A stretch of DNA of 6,330 bases, taken from Actinomycetota bacterium (GTDB lineage Bacteria > Actinomycetota > Actinomycetes > S36-B12 > UBA5976). The notes under the pieces are model-generated. The model worked only from the letters and a program-made list of their open reading frames with translations. It did not search any database and was not told where the DNA came from. Below are positions 6,064 to 6,330 of this stretch, in pieces. The first letter of the stretch is position 1; each line of letters begins with the position of its first letter. The position numbers were made by a program, and so were the translations under genes. The stretch is from positions 1 to 6,330 of the forward strand of contig RGCY01000070.1 of the NCBI GenBank assembly GCA_009918865.1. Reading direction: 5' to 3'.

Positions 6064-6330
6064 ATGCCAACTGCCACCGATTACTACGCAGTTCTTGGTG
6101 TTGAGCGCGATGCCAGCGTGGACGACATCAAGAAGGCTTACCGAAAACTTGCGCGGCAGTGGCATCCGGACGTGAACTCTGCGCCCGAAGCGCAGTCAAA
6201 GTTCGCGGAAGTTTCCGAAGCGTATGAGGTGCTCTCCGATCCGGACAAGCGTGAACGATATGACCTTGGCGGAGATCCGTTCGGAAACGGTGCAGGCGCT
6301 GGGGGCTTCGGATTTGGTGGCTTTTCCGAC
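6064..6330 (+). CDS. dnaJ: Chaperone protein DnaJ (3' partial)
   Basis: DnaJ (Hsp40) delivers unfolded substrates to DnaK and stimulates its ATPase in the cytoplasm. The window holds the first 89 codons. The J-domain (about 5-68) starts D-Y-Y-A-V-L-G-V and contains the helix II segment I-K-K-A-Y-R-K-L-A, the essential H-P-D triad at 34-36 and F-A-E-V-S-E-A-Y-E-V-L-S-D (about 50-62). The start of the Gly/Phe-rich linker follows (G-G-D-P-F-G to G-G-F-G-F-G-G-F). The zinc-finger and C-terminal substrate domains lie beyond the edge. Its place right after hrcA, without grpE or dnaK, matches the second dnaJ copy (dnaJ2 type) of actinobacteria; a first copy would be expected in a dnaK operon elsewhere. 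It shares the CIRCE-controlled transcript with hrcA. Confidence 0.97.
   Translation, partial: MPTATDYYAVLGVERDASVDDIKKAYRKLARQWHPDVNSAPEAQSKFAEVSEAYEVLSDPDKRERYDLGGDPFGNGAGAGGFGFGGFSD

Noticed and set aside
1..6330. CRISPR arrays, tRNA or rRNA genes, insertion sequences, transposase or phage genes
   Set aside because: None was seen on either strand; intergenic gaps are short (60-153 bases) and hold only the sites listed.

Overview
The window is a stretch of bacterial chromosome, moderately GC-rich, with every supported gene on the + strand. The best-anchored part is the order hemW - hrcA - dnaJ. In Firmicutes hrcA is usually followed by grpE and dnaK. Here hrcA is followed directly by dnaJ, which is the usual actinobacterial layout (hrcA with the second dnaJ copy, downstream of lepA-hemW). 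GTG starts and the Ala/Thr/Val-rich secreted proteins also fit an actinobacterium. The genus cannot be told from the sequence.

Left half (1-3659): two adjacent paralogous genes encode large secreted proteins of about 580 and 593 residues. Both have the same architecture: a signal peptide, three tandem repeats of about 100 residues that look like a carboxypeptidase-regulatory/Cna-B (prealbumin-like) beta-sandwich, one fibronectin type III (FN3) domain, and a C-terminal Ig-like beta-rich region. Neither has an LPXTG motif or a C-terminal membrane anchor. All mature cysteines fall in three pairs: repeat 1, repeat 2 and FN3. The third repeat has lost its pair in both proteins. The first gene appears to run off the left edge. 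I do not recognise a named family or function; this tandem pair is the least explained part of the window.

Middle (3720-4889): hemW, a radical SAM heme chaperone of the HemN-like family, starts 60 bases after the second secreted gene.

Right part (4878-6330): a heat-shock operon. A putative sigma70-type promoter lies across the end of hemW. It is followed by an almost perfect CIRCE operator (two 9-base arms, 9-base spacer, 16 of 18 arm positions matching consensus) placed over the expected transcription start. After a leader of about 110 bases come hrcA, the repressor that binds CIRCE, and, one base after its stop, dnaJ, which is cut by the right edge. HrcA therefore probably represses its own operon, and DnaJ is co-produced with it under stress.
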